Below are positions 43,140 to 55,379 of a DNA stretch of 64,000 nucleotides, piece by piece. The stretch's first letter is position 1, and every line of letters starts with the position of its first letter. The stretch lies in the NCBI GenBank assembly GCA_002049455.2, contig KV918773.1:1-64000 (forward strand), written 5' to 3'. Below the pieces are notes generated by a model that saw only the letters and a list, made by a program, of their open reading frames with translations, searched no databases and had not been told where the DNA came from. The translations under genes were made by a program, and so were the position numbers. The stretch comes from Porphyra umbilicalis. Lineage: Eukaryota > Rhodophyta > Bangiophyceae > Bangiales > Bangiaceae.

Positions 43140-45136
43140 AGCGGTTGTGGTGGGCGGGAAGGGTGTGTGGGGGCTGGCTCGCACACGGCGCACGAGGGTG
43201 AAATAGAAGCGGGCGACAGAGCAGGTCGGCGTGCGTGCCACAGGAAGGAGGCGCGTCGCCGCGTCACGCCCACTCCCACCTGCCGTCCGACGGCGTGCGA
43301 GCGCCCAGCCCTCAGCCGGGCCCGCTTCGCTGGGGCCCAGGCACACGAAAAAAATATACCCACGGGGACCGACCAGCGCGCACGCAGGCGGTCGACACAC
43401 GTAGAGCGCGTCCACAGCGCCCCACTGTCCGCGCAACACAATCTGGGACGATCCTGAGGAACGAGCCAGTGGGACCCGCCACCACAGCCTGTTCACGCCG
43501 ACCCGTTTGAAGGTGGGAACCGCACGTATGCACGCCACTCACGTAGGACGGCTGGGGGGCCGCGCGGGCCACGTCGGACGGATGAGAGGCCGCGCGGCCC
43601 CCACCGGACTGCTGAGGGGCCGCGCGGGCCACGTCGGATGCCTGAGGGACCGCGCGACATGCGTCGGAGAGCTGAGAGGCCGCGAGGCGGCCCCTGACGA
43701 GTCGCGGCGCTGACTGCCGTCACGCCTTCAGAGCCAGAGAGGGCGTTAGCGCGGGGGTCGTTCCAACGTCAAAGGATGACGAGCTTGTCACGTGACTTGC
43801 TGGCCATCCGTTCTGTGCCGTCGCTGTGTCCACAAATTGCGCAAAGCGCTTCGCCCGCTCTTCAGTGGCTTACTCGTGCACGATCTCATCCGATGACACG
43901 GGCCAGGTTACACCGAGCATTGGGCATGTGGGACCGAAACGGACAGTTCGTGGCGTCGACCACATTCCCAAAGTACAGTTTTTGGCAAAAGTGATGCAAT
44001 CGAGGACGACAGATTGGTCCGATTTACTGCTTCGGCCAATCACGACGCTTTCCCCCAGGCTGGGCGGTTTGAAAACAACTCCCGAGATTGTCGCTGGCGA
44101 TGTATCTGACCTGTTGGCATCTCGCGACGATCCTGTCGCACGATGCGGATCGCACAAGTGACGACGCCAGTTGGTCTGTTTGCCCGCCCAGCCGCCTACC
44201 TCTTCTTGGGTGCCCCGAACCGATCCGATTGCCAACTCAGAGACTGCACACGAGGGGGATGGCATAGTGCCCAGGGCCCGTCGAATCTTTTGGGTGCCCT
44301 GTTTATGTCGTGGCCGTGCCAGGTGTCGGCCCGATAGTCCCTTTGAATTCCTTTTTCTTCGACGTTGTCAGCGGTTTCGACGATTGTAGCGGAGTATCTG
44401 GCGCTTGATAGGGACGTGGGGATCTCACCGCGACTGCTTCACACGCTTTCAGGCCATAATTTCCGTGGCTTCGTTTCATTGAGCGCCGATGGAGATCCTT
44501 TACCGCTTCTTCGGTTTCACTCAAATTTGATGTAGCAGAATGGGGCTAGGCTTAACCCAGCAATAATGACCCCATTCGGACCGTCTCGTGGCTCGTTTCA
44601 ACCAGACTACATCGCGCCTCGCCCCAAACAGGACCCCCAGAATGGGCTTTCCATTCAGCGTGCCACACGTTGCACCTCTCGATTCCCCAATTGGAGAACG
44701 GGATCGACGTCGCAGGGTTTGCTCTTAGAGACCTTCGGCACGTCAAATGTGGGTCGACGTTGTGGGTCGGGGACACGTTTCACGACACGTTAAGCCTTGG
44801 ACCCACATTTCCATCCCATATATCGCTAAGGAGGCCCTTCGACCCACGTCAAAAACCGGTACCGACCGAGGTGACCGCCGCCACGTAGCAGTCCATAAGT
44901 AGCTTCCTTGGCTGTTTCCGCCAATCGCTGGCATCCGTTGGCCTTCGATGCCCGGTCTTACAGATTGCGATGGACAGTCGCCCGATCGCTCTTCTCGTAC
45001 ATGTCCGGCGCCCTTCCCCCGCCGCGTCTCCTCGGTGCCATTGATACCCGTTCCCCCACCACCCTCCCACCCTCCCACCGACGACGCTTTCTGTTCCATT
45101 TTTACCACGCTGCTTCGATCGTGGCCTGCTACAGCC
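43140..45136. other. No gene recognised
   Basis: 43.53-43.69 kb holds an imperfect 33-bp repeat (GGCCGCGCGGGCCACGTCGG-like). The rest is mixed-GC sequence with short frames on both strands and no motif. Confidence 0.5.
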
Positions 45137-45660
45137 CACCCGCGATCGCTGGCGTACGCACAGGGCGCCGTCACCGGCGCCGTCGGCAGTCCACCCGCGA
45201 TCGAAGGCGTACAGCCGTTCTCGCAAAAACCTCGCACGCCAACTGTCGCACCACTCTGACAAATCGGCCTTCACGGGATCGCAGAGACCGGTTTGTGAGA
45301 GTGGTGCAACAGTCGGCGTGCGAGGTTTTTCAGAGAACGGCTGTATGCACAGGGCACCGTCCCCGGCGCCGTCGGCAGTACACCAGCAATCGTAGGTGTA
45401 CGCACAGGGCGCCGTCACCGGCGCCGTCGGCAGTGCACCCGCGATTGCAGGCGTACGCACAGGGCGCCGTCACCGGCGCCGTCGGCAGTCCACCAGCAAT
45501 TGCCGGTGTACGCACAGGGCACCGTCACCGGCGCCGTCGGCAGTGCACCCGCGATCGCAGGCGTGCGCACAGGACGCTGTCACCGGCGCCGTCGGCAGTG
45601 TACCCGAGATCGCAGGCGTGGGCGCACGGCGCCGTCACCGGCGCCGTCAGAAGTCTCTAC
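45137..45660 (+). repeat. 57-bp tandem array, about seven units, split by a MITE
   Basis: The landmark CACCGGCGCCGTCGGCAG recurs with a 57-bp period near 45168, 45352, 45409, 45466, 45523, 45580 and 45634. The unit length keeps reading frames open by chance on plus. A 130-bp insertion separates the first unit from the rest. Confidence 0.9.
45212..45343. mobile_element. MITE of about 132 bp inserted in the 57-bp array
   Basis: About 58-bp inverted arms start CAGCCGTTCTC and read inward through AAAAACCTCGCACGCC, with roughly seven differences between arms. Comparison with intact array units (GGCGTACGCACAG) shows the element sits between a duplicated GTA, or TA. This gives both the insertion point and the target-site duplication. 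A TA duplication would suggest Tc1/mariner dependence; a 3-bp one would fit Harbinger. Confidence 0.82.
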
Positions 45661-46873
45661 CCCGTCACACTGTAAGCGAATCCGCAAGGAATGTGGCAGA
45701 CTGCGGACCCACATTTGATACATGCCGAAGCTTCGAAGGGTGGATGTGGCTCCCTTAAAAAACCAGTCGGGCGACCCACAAATTACCCACATCCGATACC
45801 CACGTCGCAGTTGCCGAAGGTCTCTACTGAACCTTCCCACGAATACCTTGCCGCATGATCATCTGTGGAGCTCCCCTGCCTGCCCCAGCTGTGTGTTGTC
45901 TCGTCAGCGTCAGCTCTGGACCAAAGGTCTGACTGCTTCACTCTCGGACTCGCACGCTCGTCAGCTACTGTCCGCTAGGGTTGTCCAATTAGTTCGCGCG
46001 ACCGAACCAGTTTATCCGATGTTTTCGGTGGCCAATAACCAGTTTTTAAACTAGTTGGTGGGCCACGGCAGAGCGCCAGCCACACGTGAGACTGGGATGC
46101 TGTGGCTCATCCCGGGCGAGAAGGATCCGCTCTCCAAGTCTCGGCCGCCTCTCGCAATACACTCCTCCCCCCCCCTATCATGTCCTTTTATCTCTGTCGC
46201 TCTCAGTGCCACACCTTACGAGCCCGTTGCAGTTCTACCTCCCTCCTCGCCCTCCCGCCGAACGCTCTGTCGTAGGTTGGCGCCTTGGTGCCATGTCCTC
46301 CACACACGATGGCCTTAGACTTGTCCCAGAAATCCGTCTACTGCACCACTCTGGGTAGTGACATCTTCCCTCGTCGTCATGTCATCCCACATGGTATGAT
46401 ACACGGGGAGGTGCTGGTGTGTATCTGAGAGTTATGGGTCTGTAGGTGATAAAGTGGACCTCAGTAGAACTGCCAGTATGTACGATGCTGTCTGCCCTCA
46501 AGTGAGGTAATGGCAGCCTACATTAAAGGCGGTACAGTCACTATTCGCTTACAGTCCTTCTCCAGAAAATCCCGCAGTCCCAGAAGCTAACATGTGCAGG
46601 AAAGACTTCTCACTCGAACAAAGTGGCCAATTTTCAACCGGAACCTGGTGACAATCTGCCAGTTTTCCTGAGGACTTGCAAAACAAGAGTGGACCACCAC
46701 TCTTCATGAGCTGCCAGAGGCTGTCTAAGGATGTACTCGCGAGATACAGCCCTTCCACTAAAATCCAACCACTCAGCCGAGATCAATAGTACCACCCATA
46801 TGTCCCTCATGTCGCGTGAACGTGGCTTCGAACCAATGACGTGTCAACGAACAATTCTCAAAGGCGCTGTTTT
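45661..46873. other. No gene recognised
   Basis: Composition is ordinary with short frames only. A tRNA-like sequence lies at the right edge. Confidence 0.5.
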
Positions 46874-46885
46874 GCTCAATGACTG
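46817..46885 (-). tRNA. Weak tRNA-like sequence
   Basis: On the minus strand a perfect B-box word (GGTTCGAAGCC) lies 44 bases after an A-box-like TGAGCAAAACAGCG, the normal tRNA spacing. Stems pair only partly, so this is at best a tRNA pseudogene or repeat head. It overlaps the outer edge of the 46874-48262 inverted repeat. Confidence 0.3.
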
Positions 46886-47015
46886 CGGGTGCTCAGACAA
46901 ACGACGCAGCACATGACAGTAATGAGCCCTCCATCGCTCTTTCTGCACCCCCACATCGTGGAGCCGGGCCCATCCGCCAATCTGGCTGGTCACCCATTGG
47001 GAGGCGTGCCAGGGG

Positions 47016-47112
47016 CGAGAACAACGCCCCAGGCGTAGTACTACATCCCCTCAGATGAGGGGTCCCCCTCAGATGAGGGTGATGTAGTACTACGCCTGGG
47101 GCGTTGTTCTCG
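47016..47112. repeat. Perfect 32-bp inverted repeat at the LTR start
   Basis: 47016-47047 and 47081-47112 are exact complements around a 33-bp centre. The centre carries two copies of the palindrome CCTCAGATGAGG. The right arm covers the start of the LTR at 47083, so an inverted copy of the LTR edge lies immediately to its left. Confidence 0.88.
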
Positions 47113-47555
47113 TGGCTATTGGCGCTGGTGCGCGGGAGCCGGGGGACCGGTGGTGTGTCGCCTTTGTGGCGTGCCACTGCGGCGTGTGAGCGCGTGCGGC
47201 GCACGTGTCTGGGTGAGCTCGTCGGATTGTCCGGTGCTGACAGCGGGGCGTGTCAATCCAGATTGGGTAGTGTTATGCATTGGAGGAGATGATCTGTATC
47301 GCAGGTATTTGGCAGCGCTGGACCGGGCCAACTAGTGGCCCCGGTCCCCGCGCAGCGGTTCCCGCCCTTTTAGGACGAAAGGCGACGACGGTAGGAGGCA
47401 CTGTCGTCGCCGGCAAGTAAACCGTGCCTGTTTGTCTTGCCGCTTCGGTCGGCCTGACTTCCTGGACCTCGAGTCCCATAGCGGGTGACGCACGAGCGGC
47501 TAGGACGGCCGGTACTTCCCTCCTCTCCGAGGTGATCGCGATTCATTGTGCTACA
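47083..47555 (+). mobile_element. Old LTR fragment related to the 52397-59282 family
   Basis: It starts TGTAGTAC and ends GTGCTACA. Its right half follows the young LTR closely (CCCTTTTAG, the GACGACGGT hairpin, CGTCGCCGGCAAGTAAA). It is shorter (473 against 602 bp), and the left half is diverged. GAGGGTGA precedes it just as in the intact element's 3' LTR, so it may be a 3' LTR with a remnant of its purine tract. No target-site duplication is seen. It is an older or separate subfamily. Confidence 0.72.
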
Positions 47556-47689
47556 ACAAACGTGCAAAAGAGCGAATACGCCAGACGAGAGCAGCAACAG
47601 CGGTGGCAAGCGCAAAAAAATTGGGGGGGCCGCGGCGCCGGCGCTGGCCTCGACGGCGGCGGTGGGGGGGGAAGCGCGGGTCGCGATGG

Positions 47690-47790
47690 CGGCGGAGGGG
47701 AGGAGGGAGGGGCGGGGGGGGGGGGGGGGGTGGCGCGGATCGCGGTGGCGGCGGTGCGGGGGCGGGGGGGGGGGCTGGGGGGGGGAGGTG
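47690..47790 (+). other. G-run block with quadruplex potential
   Basis: Several runs of 4-15 G occur within 100 bases. Such DNA can fold as G-quadruplexes and is prone to length change. Confidence 0.65.
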
Positions 47791-48262
47791 CGTAACGGAT
47801 CGCGGGGGCGACGACGAACGGATCTGCGACGCCGACGTCCGGTCGACATATGCACCCGGCTCGTCACAATTTTCCGAATGCAATTTTGAGCGCCCGAGAA
47901 CGGGCCCATGATCTCGACGGTCGGGCCAATGTGTTGGGATCAGACAAGGATCAAAATATGCTGCGATTTCCGATGATTTCGCAATGGACTTGCCATCGTC
48001 CCAAAAATAGCGCGCAAGAGAAGATCTTCTGGTCTCTGTCCACCTCGCACTCGGCCGTCAGCCAAAATTGGCCGACGGGCCGGCCTCCGCGCTCTGAACA
48101 TTCACACGGGTCGTGTGAACCCTGGCACGCCCGCCAGCGGGAGACCAGCCAGATTGGCGGATGGGCCCGGCTCCACGATGTTGGGGGCCGAAAAGAGCGA
48201 TGGAGGGCTCGGTGCTGTCATGTGCAGCCTCTTGTGTCAGGCCAGCCCGCGTCTGATGAGGC

Positions 48263-49559
48263 CATCCCCGAAAAAGGTGAAGGATTCCGACGGCACAAAC
48301 CCGCTCAGTCGTGACCTGCCTCCACGCAGTCCGTGAGCCGGTGCCAAGTGGGGTATCTATTGAAGGGCCCTTTCTCAATAGAGACGCTCTGGCGCTTTCT
48401 CATTGGTCCACCAGATCACCGACAAAGTGTGCAGTGCCTCCTAGACACTCGCGCCAATGAGGGCGCAGAACCGTGGGATCTATTGAGGCAACAATTTGCC
48501 GGCCTGCGCGATTTTGCCCACCTTGCGAGAACGCGGGCGATATTTTCGAGCCATGTCTGCAATGGACCTGCCACGAGCGCCGAAGTCGGGCGTCGCGTCG
48601 GCTGTTCCCAGAAGTTTGTTTCAGAAATCTCAAGTCCCTCACGAGAGGGTCCCCCGGGACCGCTGGGCGTCTCCTGGAATCGTGGATTGGTCTTGTTTCA
48701 GGGATCTTCGAGAGCGCCTGACCAAAATCGAGAGCGTTGCATCGCAAAAGAGGCAGATGTGAGACGTAGAAGGCACTATTGATCCCGCCGAAGTGCTAGG
48801 TTTTTTGTGGAACGACTAGATGATCAGAACCCTTACGCCGCGGTTTACGTGCCAACGATCATTCAGGCCGATATTCATGACATGGCGTTGGCTTCACCTG
48901 TTAGGATGCACAAGAGTGCATTTGGGGCAACTACATGGAGCACTGTTGCGATGGGTTGGAAACACTGCCACACATGTGCCGATGTCAGTCATCTATTATT
49001 GGCTGACCAGCTGCACAGCAAAAGCTGCGTTGCCACAGGCCCATGAACGTTCGGGAACCGACATCGTCGGGAACAGTTGCCATCAACAGTTTTCCACATG
49101 TTACCCTCTCAGAAGGGTTTGTGGGCCAGGGCGTCCGCTTGCTCGTAAAGACGGACCAGCAGATCACTTTTTTTGGCCGGCTGGTACACTCTCGTCTGCA
49201 GTTTTCCTGACCATGCCGCCGATCGAAGGGAACCGCTTGGATCAGACGTTGCACGGCCTGCGAGTTACATTAACTACGAGGGTAATGGAGACACTGGTTG
49301 CATGGTCGATAAGCAAGACCTCTCCATTTTGAGCAGTTATGTCTAATTAGAGTCGGTCAGCACACGATAGCATTGCGGCACGCACAAATCCGATGCAACT
49401 GACAATTTTGCACTGTTGCGTTGCACTCATCGCTGCAAGCAAAGATGATTAACATCTGTGACAGATCAGTTCCAAAACGCAATAAAACGCGGACGAGATG
49501 TGAATCGGTCTTGCACATCCACGAATATGTGTGGCTCGCATTCGTTCACACCACAGCAC
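48263..49559. other. No gene recognised
   Basis: Mixed composition, short frames on both strands, no motif or repeat noted. Confidence 0.5.
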
Positions 49560-50375
49560 GGGACGAGCCTGTGCCGCGACCTCGTTTGAAGCGCCACCAC
49601 CCGGTGGGGGGGGGTGCTTCACCACCTAGCCGGGTGCGGTGGAGTGTGCGCCCGCCTCCTTCTCCACGATTGTCGTCCCTGTCATGCGCACCAATGGCTG
49701 ATCTTCCTTCGCCCTCCCCGGACGACACCGTCACCTTAATTGTGTGTTTACCGGTATACTCAGACAGGCACCCTCTCTTTGTATGCCTCTAATTTGTATC
49801 GTCGGATACATGTCCAGCTGAGCATGTGGGCAGTGATGATGTTGTGACTGGCCTGGATTGGATGATGTTCCTCACGTAATTTCGGAGATCCATGGCTGCA
49901 GAGGTGCTAAAACGTGCCACTTTGCGTTGTTCCTGGTCATCGCTTCTCCATGCCATTGCGGCGCGTGCATCCCCAGTGCCGCGACCTCGTTTGAAGCGCC
50001 ACAGCCTGGTGGGGGGTGTTTTACCACCACCTAGCCGGATGCGGTGGAGCGTGCGCCCGCCTCCTTCTCCACAACCGTCGTCCCTCTCATGCGCATCAAT
50101 GGCTGATATTCCTCCGCTTTCCCCGCGCGACACCGTGACATGACCTTTGTGCTTACCGGTATGCTTAGACACGCACCCTTGCATGCCTCTGATTTGTATC
50201 GTCGGCTTCATGTCCAGCTGAGCATGTAGGCAGTGATGATGTTGTGACTGGCCTGGATTGCACGATGTTCCTCACGTACTGTCGGAGATCCATGGCTACA
50301 GAGGTGCTAAAACGTGCCACTTTGCGTTGTTCCTGGTCATCGCTTCTCCATGCCATTGCGGCGCGTGCATCCCCC
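49560..50375 (+). repeat. Tandem duplication of about 0.4 kb
   Basis: The A block (about 49570-49790) recurs at 49975-50185. The B block (about 49795-49975) recurs at 50190-50375. The two copies are roughly 85-95% alike, with an overall period near 400 bp. Neither holds a conserved frame. Confidence 0.88.
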
Positions 50376-52396
50376 CTACACCAACTCGTTCCTTCTGGCG
50401 CTGTGCTCTCTGTGTTATTTTTTTGCTGCGCTGTACAAAATGCTTGTTTTCGCAGGGGAGGCCGCACCGAGCAAGAAGTCAAGTCTTGGCATATGCTGCC
50501 GCGGTCTTCTTCCTGTGCGTGCCTCTTTCAATACTGTTCATGCGGGGACTGTACTTTTGTCTGGCCTCCCTCCCCGCTCTTTTCGCTTCACGCTCTTCAG
50601 TCCAACATAAAATCTTTTTTCACCATACTCCGGCGCGCTGCTCGACTCTTGTTCACAGTCACTAATGTAGCAATTCACGGTTGTCCTCATGGGCGCGTCG
50701 GCAATGAGCGCGTTCATAAAGGGTTCCTCATTGAGTGGGACAGACAATATTTTTCGTCGATGCATCGACTTGGCCGCCGGTGTGTCTTCGTGGTACCAAG
50801 TGAGTCAGCGACCCTAAGCAGCTTAACACACAGCTAAATCGCCCTAATGGACCACATTCGCATGACGTCTGGATGAAGCACGATGGGGGACACTCTTAGT
50901 AACTGTGTCCATGCAAATCGGAGTAAGTCATAAGTACTTGACGACGTAAATGTACAAAACAGGACGGAGAAACTCGCTCAGTTCTCTAAGTTCCAGCCCG
51001 CAGAAATAATTTCGGCGTTCTCGCTGCCGCCTGCATCTCCCAAACATCGACTGCTGCCACTGCACCATCTGAGGCTGGCAATTTTAGTGCATTCATGTGC
51101 CCTGGAGGCGCCAGCGGATTGGCCTACGCTGTCACGCTGGCTTGTCAACCTGCTCAGGATGCTTGCCCGGCTGCATTTCCGGCTTACCACATCCATGCAG
51201 GATACGGGCGCGGCTGAGGGCGGTAGGTTTATGTGTCAGGTCTGTCGGCTTTCATATGATCATTTAGGCAGCATGGCCTTCTTTCTTTTCCAGCTCCACT
51301 ATTTTGGACGGATCAACAGCAGCATTATCTCAAAGGCGGGATGTTCGTGGACGTGAACACCGCGGGATGTCTTATTCGCACTGATCATTGCTGACTCACC
51401 TTCTACGTGCGCACCGGCTGCGCGCGCGCATGCCACGGCGGCGCGCCCTGGCTTTGACACACATAGAGCAGAGGCCTGTTGGCCTTAATCGAAGGGCGCG
51501 GTGGCCATCGGGGCCTCCGCGGCCTGCCTGTGCCCCACCCGTCCGTGGTGGTTGCCGACGCATTGGCAGAGTTCGCTTTACTATGTGGGCCTGGCGGGGG
51601 CTCCCCCGCCGCCTCCAGCGGGTGGCGGCGGAGGCGGCGACGCGTCCCCGACCGAGCGTGTCCACGCTCCGCCCGGCCCGGCCGCGTCGCCGCCCGCTGC
51701 GGCGTGGCCGGCGGCGGCGCCGGAATCCACTCGGGCAGGGCCTGTGGACCGAATTGGGTCAATTCATTCAGAGTGGTCTCCCTGATTTGAGTGTTTTCTT
51801 CCCCTACCCTCCCGCCCTCCACCCCCCCTTCCCCGCCCCCGCCACACAACCCTGCCTCGGAGCGCGCCGGCGCGCCTTCGGCGGGCGACGCGAACAGCCT
51901 TCACGATGCGGCGCCGCCATTGCCCTCGCCGGCCCTTCCTCCGTCGGTGGCCGCCGATGCCGCCGCCGCCGCGGACGAGCACGCCGCCACGGACGCGCTG
52001 GCGTTCGGCGCGCGGCTGCTGACGCAGCCCTTTGCCCTGGCCGCCTCGCCGTTTGGCAGCGCCCCCCCCCCAGCATGACTCGCCACCGCCGGGTGTTCGC
52101 CTATGACGCCGATGCCTGCCGTCGCCGGCGCGCCTTTCTCCCCGCCGCCGCCGCCGTCCACTCGGCCCCTCACCGACACAGAAGCTGACCGCGGCTGGAC
52201 AGCCGACCGCGTCGGCCCGGGCTCGCTGCTGCCGCTCCCACTCGTCGCAGCGGCGGCGCCTGCGCCGCACGCAAGAGCTGCGTCGGCACTTTCGGTTTGT
52301 TCTGGGCGGCATCCGCGGCCCGTCCTCCCGTCGATGTCCGCGGCGGCTACGCCGGGGCCGCGCTTTCCCTGCCTGCCTGACGACCCGCACACCCGC
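50376..52396. other. No gene recognised; left flank of the LTR element
   Basis: 50.4-51.4 kb has ordinary composition. 51.4-52.39 kb is GC-rich with long frames open on both strands (up to 266 aa) but no recognisable domain. Confidence 0.5.
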
Positions 52397-52998
52397 TGTA
52401 GCACCACCAGGTCGGGGGTGGTGCCGGGGCACGGCGCGGGGGGAGCCGGGGTCGGGCGGGCACGACCCCCACCGGCACACGGGCCTGGTGTCCCCTCGGG
52501 CCACGGGCATAGCGCCCACACTGGGTGTGGGGCCGTGCGGTGCGTGCAACCCGGCCTGGCGGCGCGCAGCCGCGGCCGGCGGGCCCGCGCGGGGCGGCGG
52601 CTATGTCGGGCGGCGAGCGCTCCCGCGTAGCCACGCCACCGGCCGCCACGTGCCGCCACGTCAGGCAGGGGCGCCCGGTCCCGATTCCCCCTCGTCTCTA
52701 CTTACCGCATTGAGGGACTTGTATTGCATTGTACTTAGTTGTATTGGTTGGTCGGCGGCGCAAGCCAATTCCCATTAGGAGAATTGGGCCCACGCAACGG
52801 TTTCTGCCCTTTTAGTACGAAGGGCGACGACGGTGGGAGGCACCGTCGTCGCCGGCAAGTAAATCGTGCCTTGTGTCATCACCTCTGGCGGCCTGACTTC
52901 CCGGGTCCGATGGCCCTATAGCAGTGCACGTTCGGAGGGGGCACGTGCGGGATGCTTCCCTCCCCCGTATGACTTGATCCACATTCTGTTGTGCTACA
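52397..52998 (+). repeat. Left (5') LTR
   Basis: 602 bp, TG...CA ends. Near the middle of the right half it holds two adjacent perfect hairpins: GCCCTT/AAGGGC (52808-52825) and a 13-bp-arm hairpin around GGCGACGACGGTG (52823-52853). AAGTAAA follows, which is a plausible polyadenylation region. Confidence 0.93.
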
Positions 52999-53018
52999 TT
53001 TGGCGCTCCGGGTGAGAC
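52999..53018 (+). other. Putative primer-binding site of the LTR element
   Basis: TTTGGCGCTCCGGGTGAGAC begins directly after the LTR. The TGG at its start would pair with a tRNA CCA end. The tRNA identity was not determined. Confidence 0.55.
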
Positions 53019-53101
53019 CTGCTTGTGGCCGTAGCTGCTCGCGGGACGAACCGTCCTAGCACTTTGGTTGTGGTTGTCTTGGTGGGGTTGTCTTGGGTGC
53101 G

Positions 53102-53307
53102 ATGCCATTTGAGGACATTGTGATCGACCGTTTTCCTGTCACCGTTCCGGATCACGGCTCTTCCTCAACTTCCTTGCAGAACGATGACTACGCGTGGCTC
53201 AAGGCTCGTGTCGGGCAAGGGGCACCGCAATGTCGTCGGCAGGAGACGACGAGGCGTTGGCCGGGCGTCTTCGGGGCCCGGGGTGGGATTGGGGTGGAGC
53301 GCTGAGC
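53102..53307 (+). pseudogene. Short leader open frame of the LTR element
   Basis: An ATG 104 bases after the LTR opens a frame starting MPFEDIVIDRFPVTVPDHGS. Position suggests a remnant of gag, but there is no capsid or zinc-knuckle similarity. It is short and may be only a leader peptide. Confidence 0.35.
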
Positions 53308-53869
53308 GGTGGCGGCAGGTCGGTGGCCGTGGAGAACGGACCCACGGTCCTTAGAACCCGGCTGCACGCACCCGTCCGTGACTTGCGTCCCAGCCGCTTC
53401 GGAACGAGACGCTCGGGCCGCGGCGCGTCGCACTGGGTGCCAGGGGGCCTATGCTACTTGTAACCCCTGGGCGGATCGGGCCCCGCAGATGGTTCGGGAC
53501 CCACCGGAGAACCATTTCCAAAGGAGGTGGCGGAAGGGTGCACGGAGCGCAGCGCCCTGGGGCCCGCTTGGGCAAGCAACATCTTTGTCTTCCGCTGGCG
53601 TTGTCAGCGACAAGGGCGGTCGCATGCGACAGTCCCAAGGTGTTTACTCAACTACCAAGTTCAAGGTCAGCTACGAGGTGCCGCGCATCAAAAGGTCGCA
53701 TGCCTATGGCCGCGACAAGCAGGGCGCATGCTCGACACGCGTCCGCCAAGAAGGACGAGATAAGACGCGAAGACCGATCCGGACGTGACTTCCGGGTGGA
53801 ACCCTTAGCCCAGCAACAGCAGCTTGAATTGGACTTGTGGAGGAAGGTGAAGCGCGCCGTGGGCAACTG

Positions 53870-55300
53870 CGGCCGCGGTGTCAACGGCAGTGCGGCGATC
53901 GAGACGTGGGCGGTCGCCGCCGACGACGTCTTCCTCCGCCTCGGATCGACTCGGCCGTCGTGGTCACGGCGGCGATGCCGGTGCTGGCGTACCCCACGCG
54001 GGGGACGCTGATTGGCGCTCAGCGCCTCCCGCCGTGGGGTGGCGAGACGCCCAGTACTGGCAGCGTCGCGTCGGGGGCGTGGCCCCGGCGGACGACAAGG
54101 TCGGGACGAGACGGGGTGGCGACGCCACAACGCCGCATGGGCGCGGTGGAACGCGGCCAGCCGCCTTGCCGACGCGTCGTTGTGGACGCCGATGCGGCGA
54201 TCGGGACATGGGCGGTCGCCGCCGACGACGCCTTCCTCCGCCTCAAATCAACTCGGCCGTCGTGGTCACGGCGGCGATGCCGGTGCTGGCGTACCCCGCG
54301 CGGGGGACGCTGTTTGGTGCTCAGAGCCTCCCGCCGTGGGGTGGCGAGACGCCCAGTACTGGCAGCGTCGCGTCGGGGGCGTGGCCCCGGCGGTCGACAA
54401 GGTCGGGACGAGACGGGGTGGCGACGCCACAACGCCGCATGGGCGCGGTGGAACGCGGCCAGCCGCCTTGCCGACGCGTCGTTGTGGACGCCGATGCGGC
54501 GATCGGGACATGGGCGGTCGCCGCCGACGACGCCTTCCTCCGCCTCAAATCAACTCGGCCGTCGTGGTCACGGCGGCGATGCCGGTGCTGGCGTACCCCG
54601 CGCGGGGGACGCTGTTTGGTGCTCAGAGCCTCCCGCCGTGGGGTGGCGAGACGCCCAGTACTGGCAGCGTCGCGTCGGGGGCGTGGCCCCGGCGGTCGAC
54701 AAGGTCGGGACGAGACGGGGTGGCGACGCCACAACGCCGCATGGGCGCGGTGGAACGCGGCCAGCCGCCTTGCCGACGCGTCGTTGTGGACGCCGATGCG
54801 GAGATCGAGACGTGGGAGGTCGCCGCCGACGACGCCTTCCTCCGCCTCGGATCGACTCGGCCGTCGTGGTCACGGCGGCGATGCCGGTGCTGGCGTACCC
54901 CACGCGGGGGACGCTGATTGGTGCTCAGAGCCTCCCGCCGTGGGGTGGCGAGACGCCCAGTACTGGCAGCGTCGCGTCGGGGGCGTGGCCCCGGCGAACG
55001 ACAAGGTCGGGACGAGACGGGGTGGCGACGCCACAACGCCGCATGGGCGCGGTGGAGCGCGGCCAGCCGCCTTGCCGACGCGTCGTTGTGGACGCCGATT
55101 CGGCGATCGAGACGAGGGCGGTCGCCGCCGAGGACGTCTTCCTCCGCCTCGGATCGATTCGGCCGTCGTGGTCACGGCGGCGATGCCGGTGCTGGCGTAC
55201 CCCACGCGGGGGACGCTGATTGGTGCTCAGCGCCTCCCGCCGTGGGGAGGCGAGACGCCCAGCACTGGCAGCCTCGCGTCGGGGGTTGGTTCTCGGCCGC
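53870..55300 (+). repeat. Array 1 in the LTR element: 302-bp units, about 4.6 copies
   Basis: The landmark GTCGCCGCCGACGACG recurs near 53910, 54212, 54514 and 54816, with a variant near 55118, a 302-bp period. Units two and three look identical, so amplification is recent. 302 is not a multiple of three, so any translated frame rotates from unit to unit. Yet long frames stay open in more than one phase. Confidence 0.92.
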
Positions 55301-55379
55301 CGCCGGTCGGCCGCAGCGGCCGAGGCCAATTGGGCGGCGGCCACGTACGGGTCGGTACCCCTGGCGGCGCGCCGGCGTG

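Larger units (their letters stand above)
46874..48262. mobile_element. Inverted-repeat element, 1.39 kb, arms of about 140 bp
   Basis: 46874-47013 and 48121-48262 are diverged reverse complements, with landmarks GCACATGACAG, GAGCCCTCCATCG and GTGGAGCCGGGCCCATCCGC in the same order. The interior holds an old LTR and a G-rich block but no transposase. This looks like a non-autonomous DNA element that was later hit by the LTR sequence. Confidence 0.75.

Noticed and set aside
48052-48083. GGCCAAAATTGGCC-like palindrome as another end of the TIR family
   Set aside because: It lacks the ATTGC edge and the GAT next to the core, and no partner end was found nearby, so chance is as likely.
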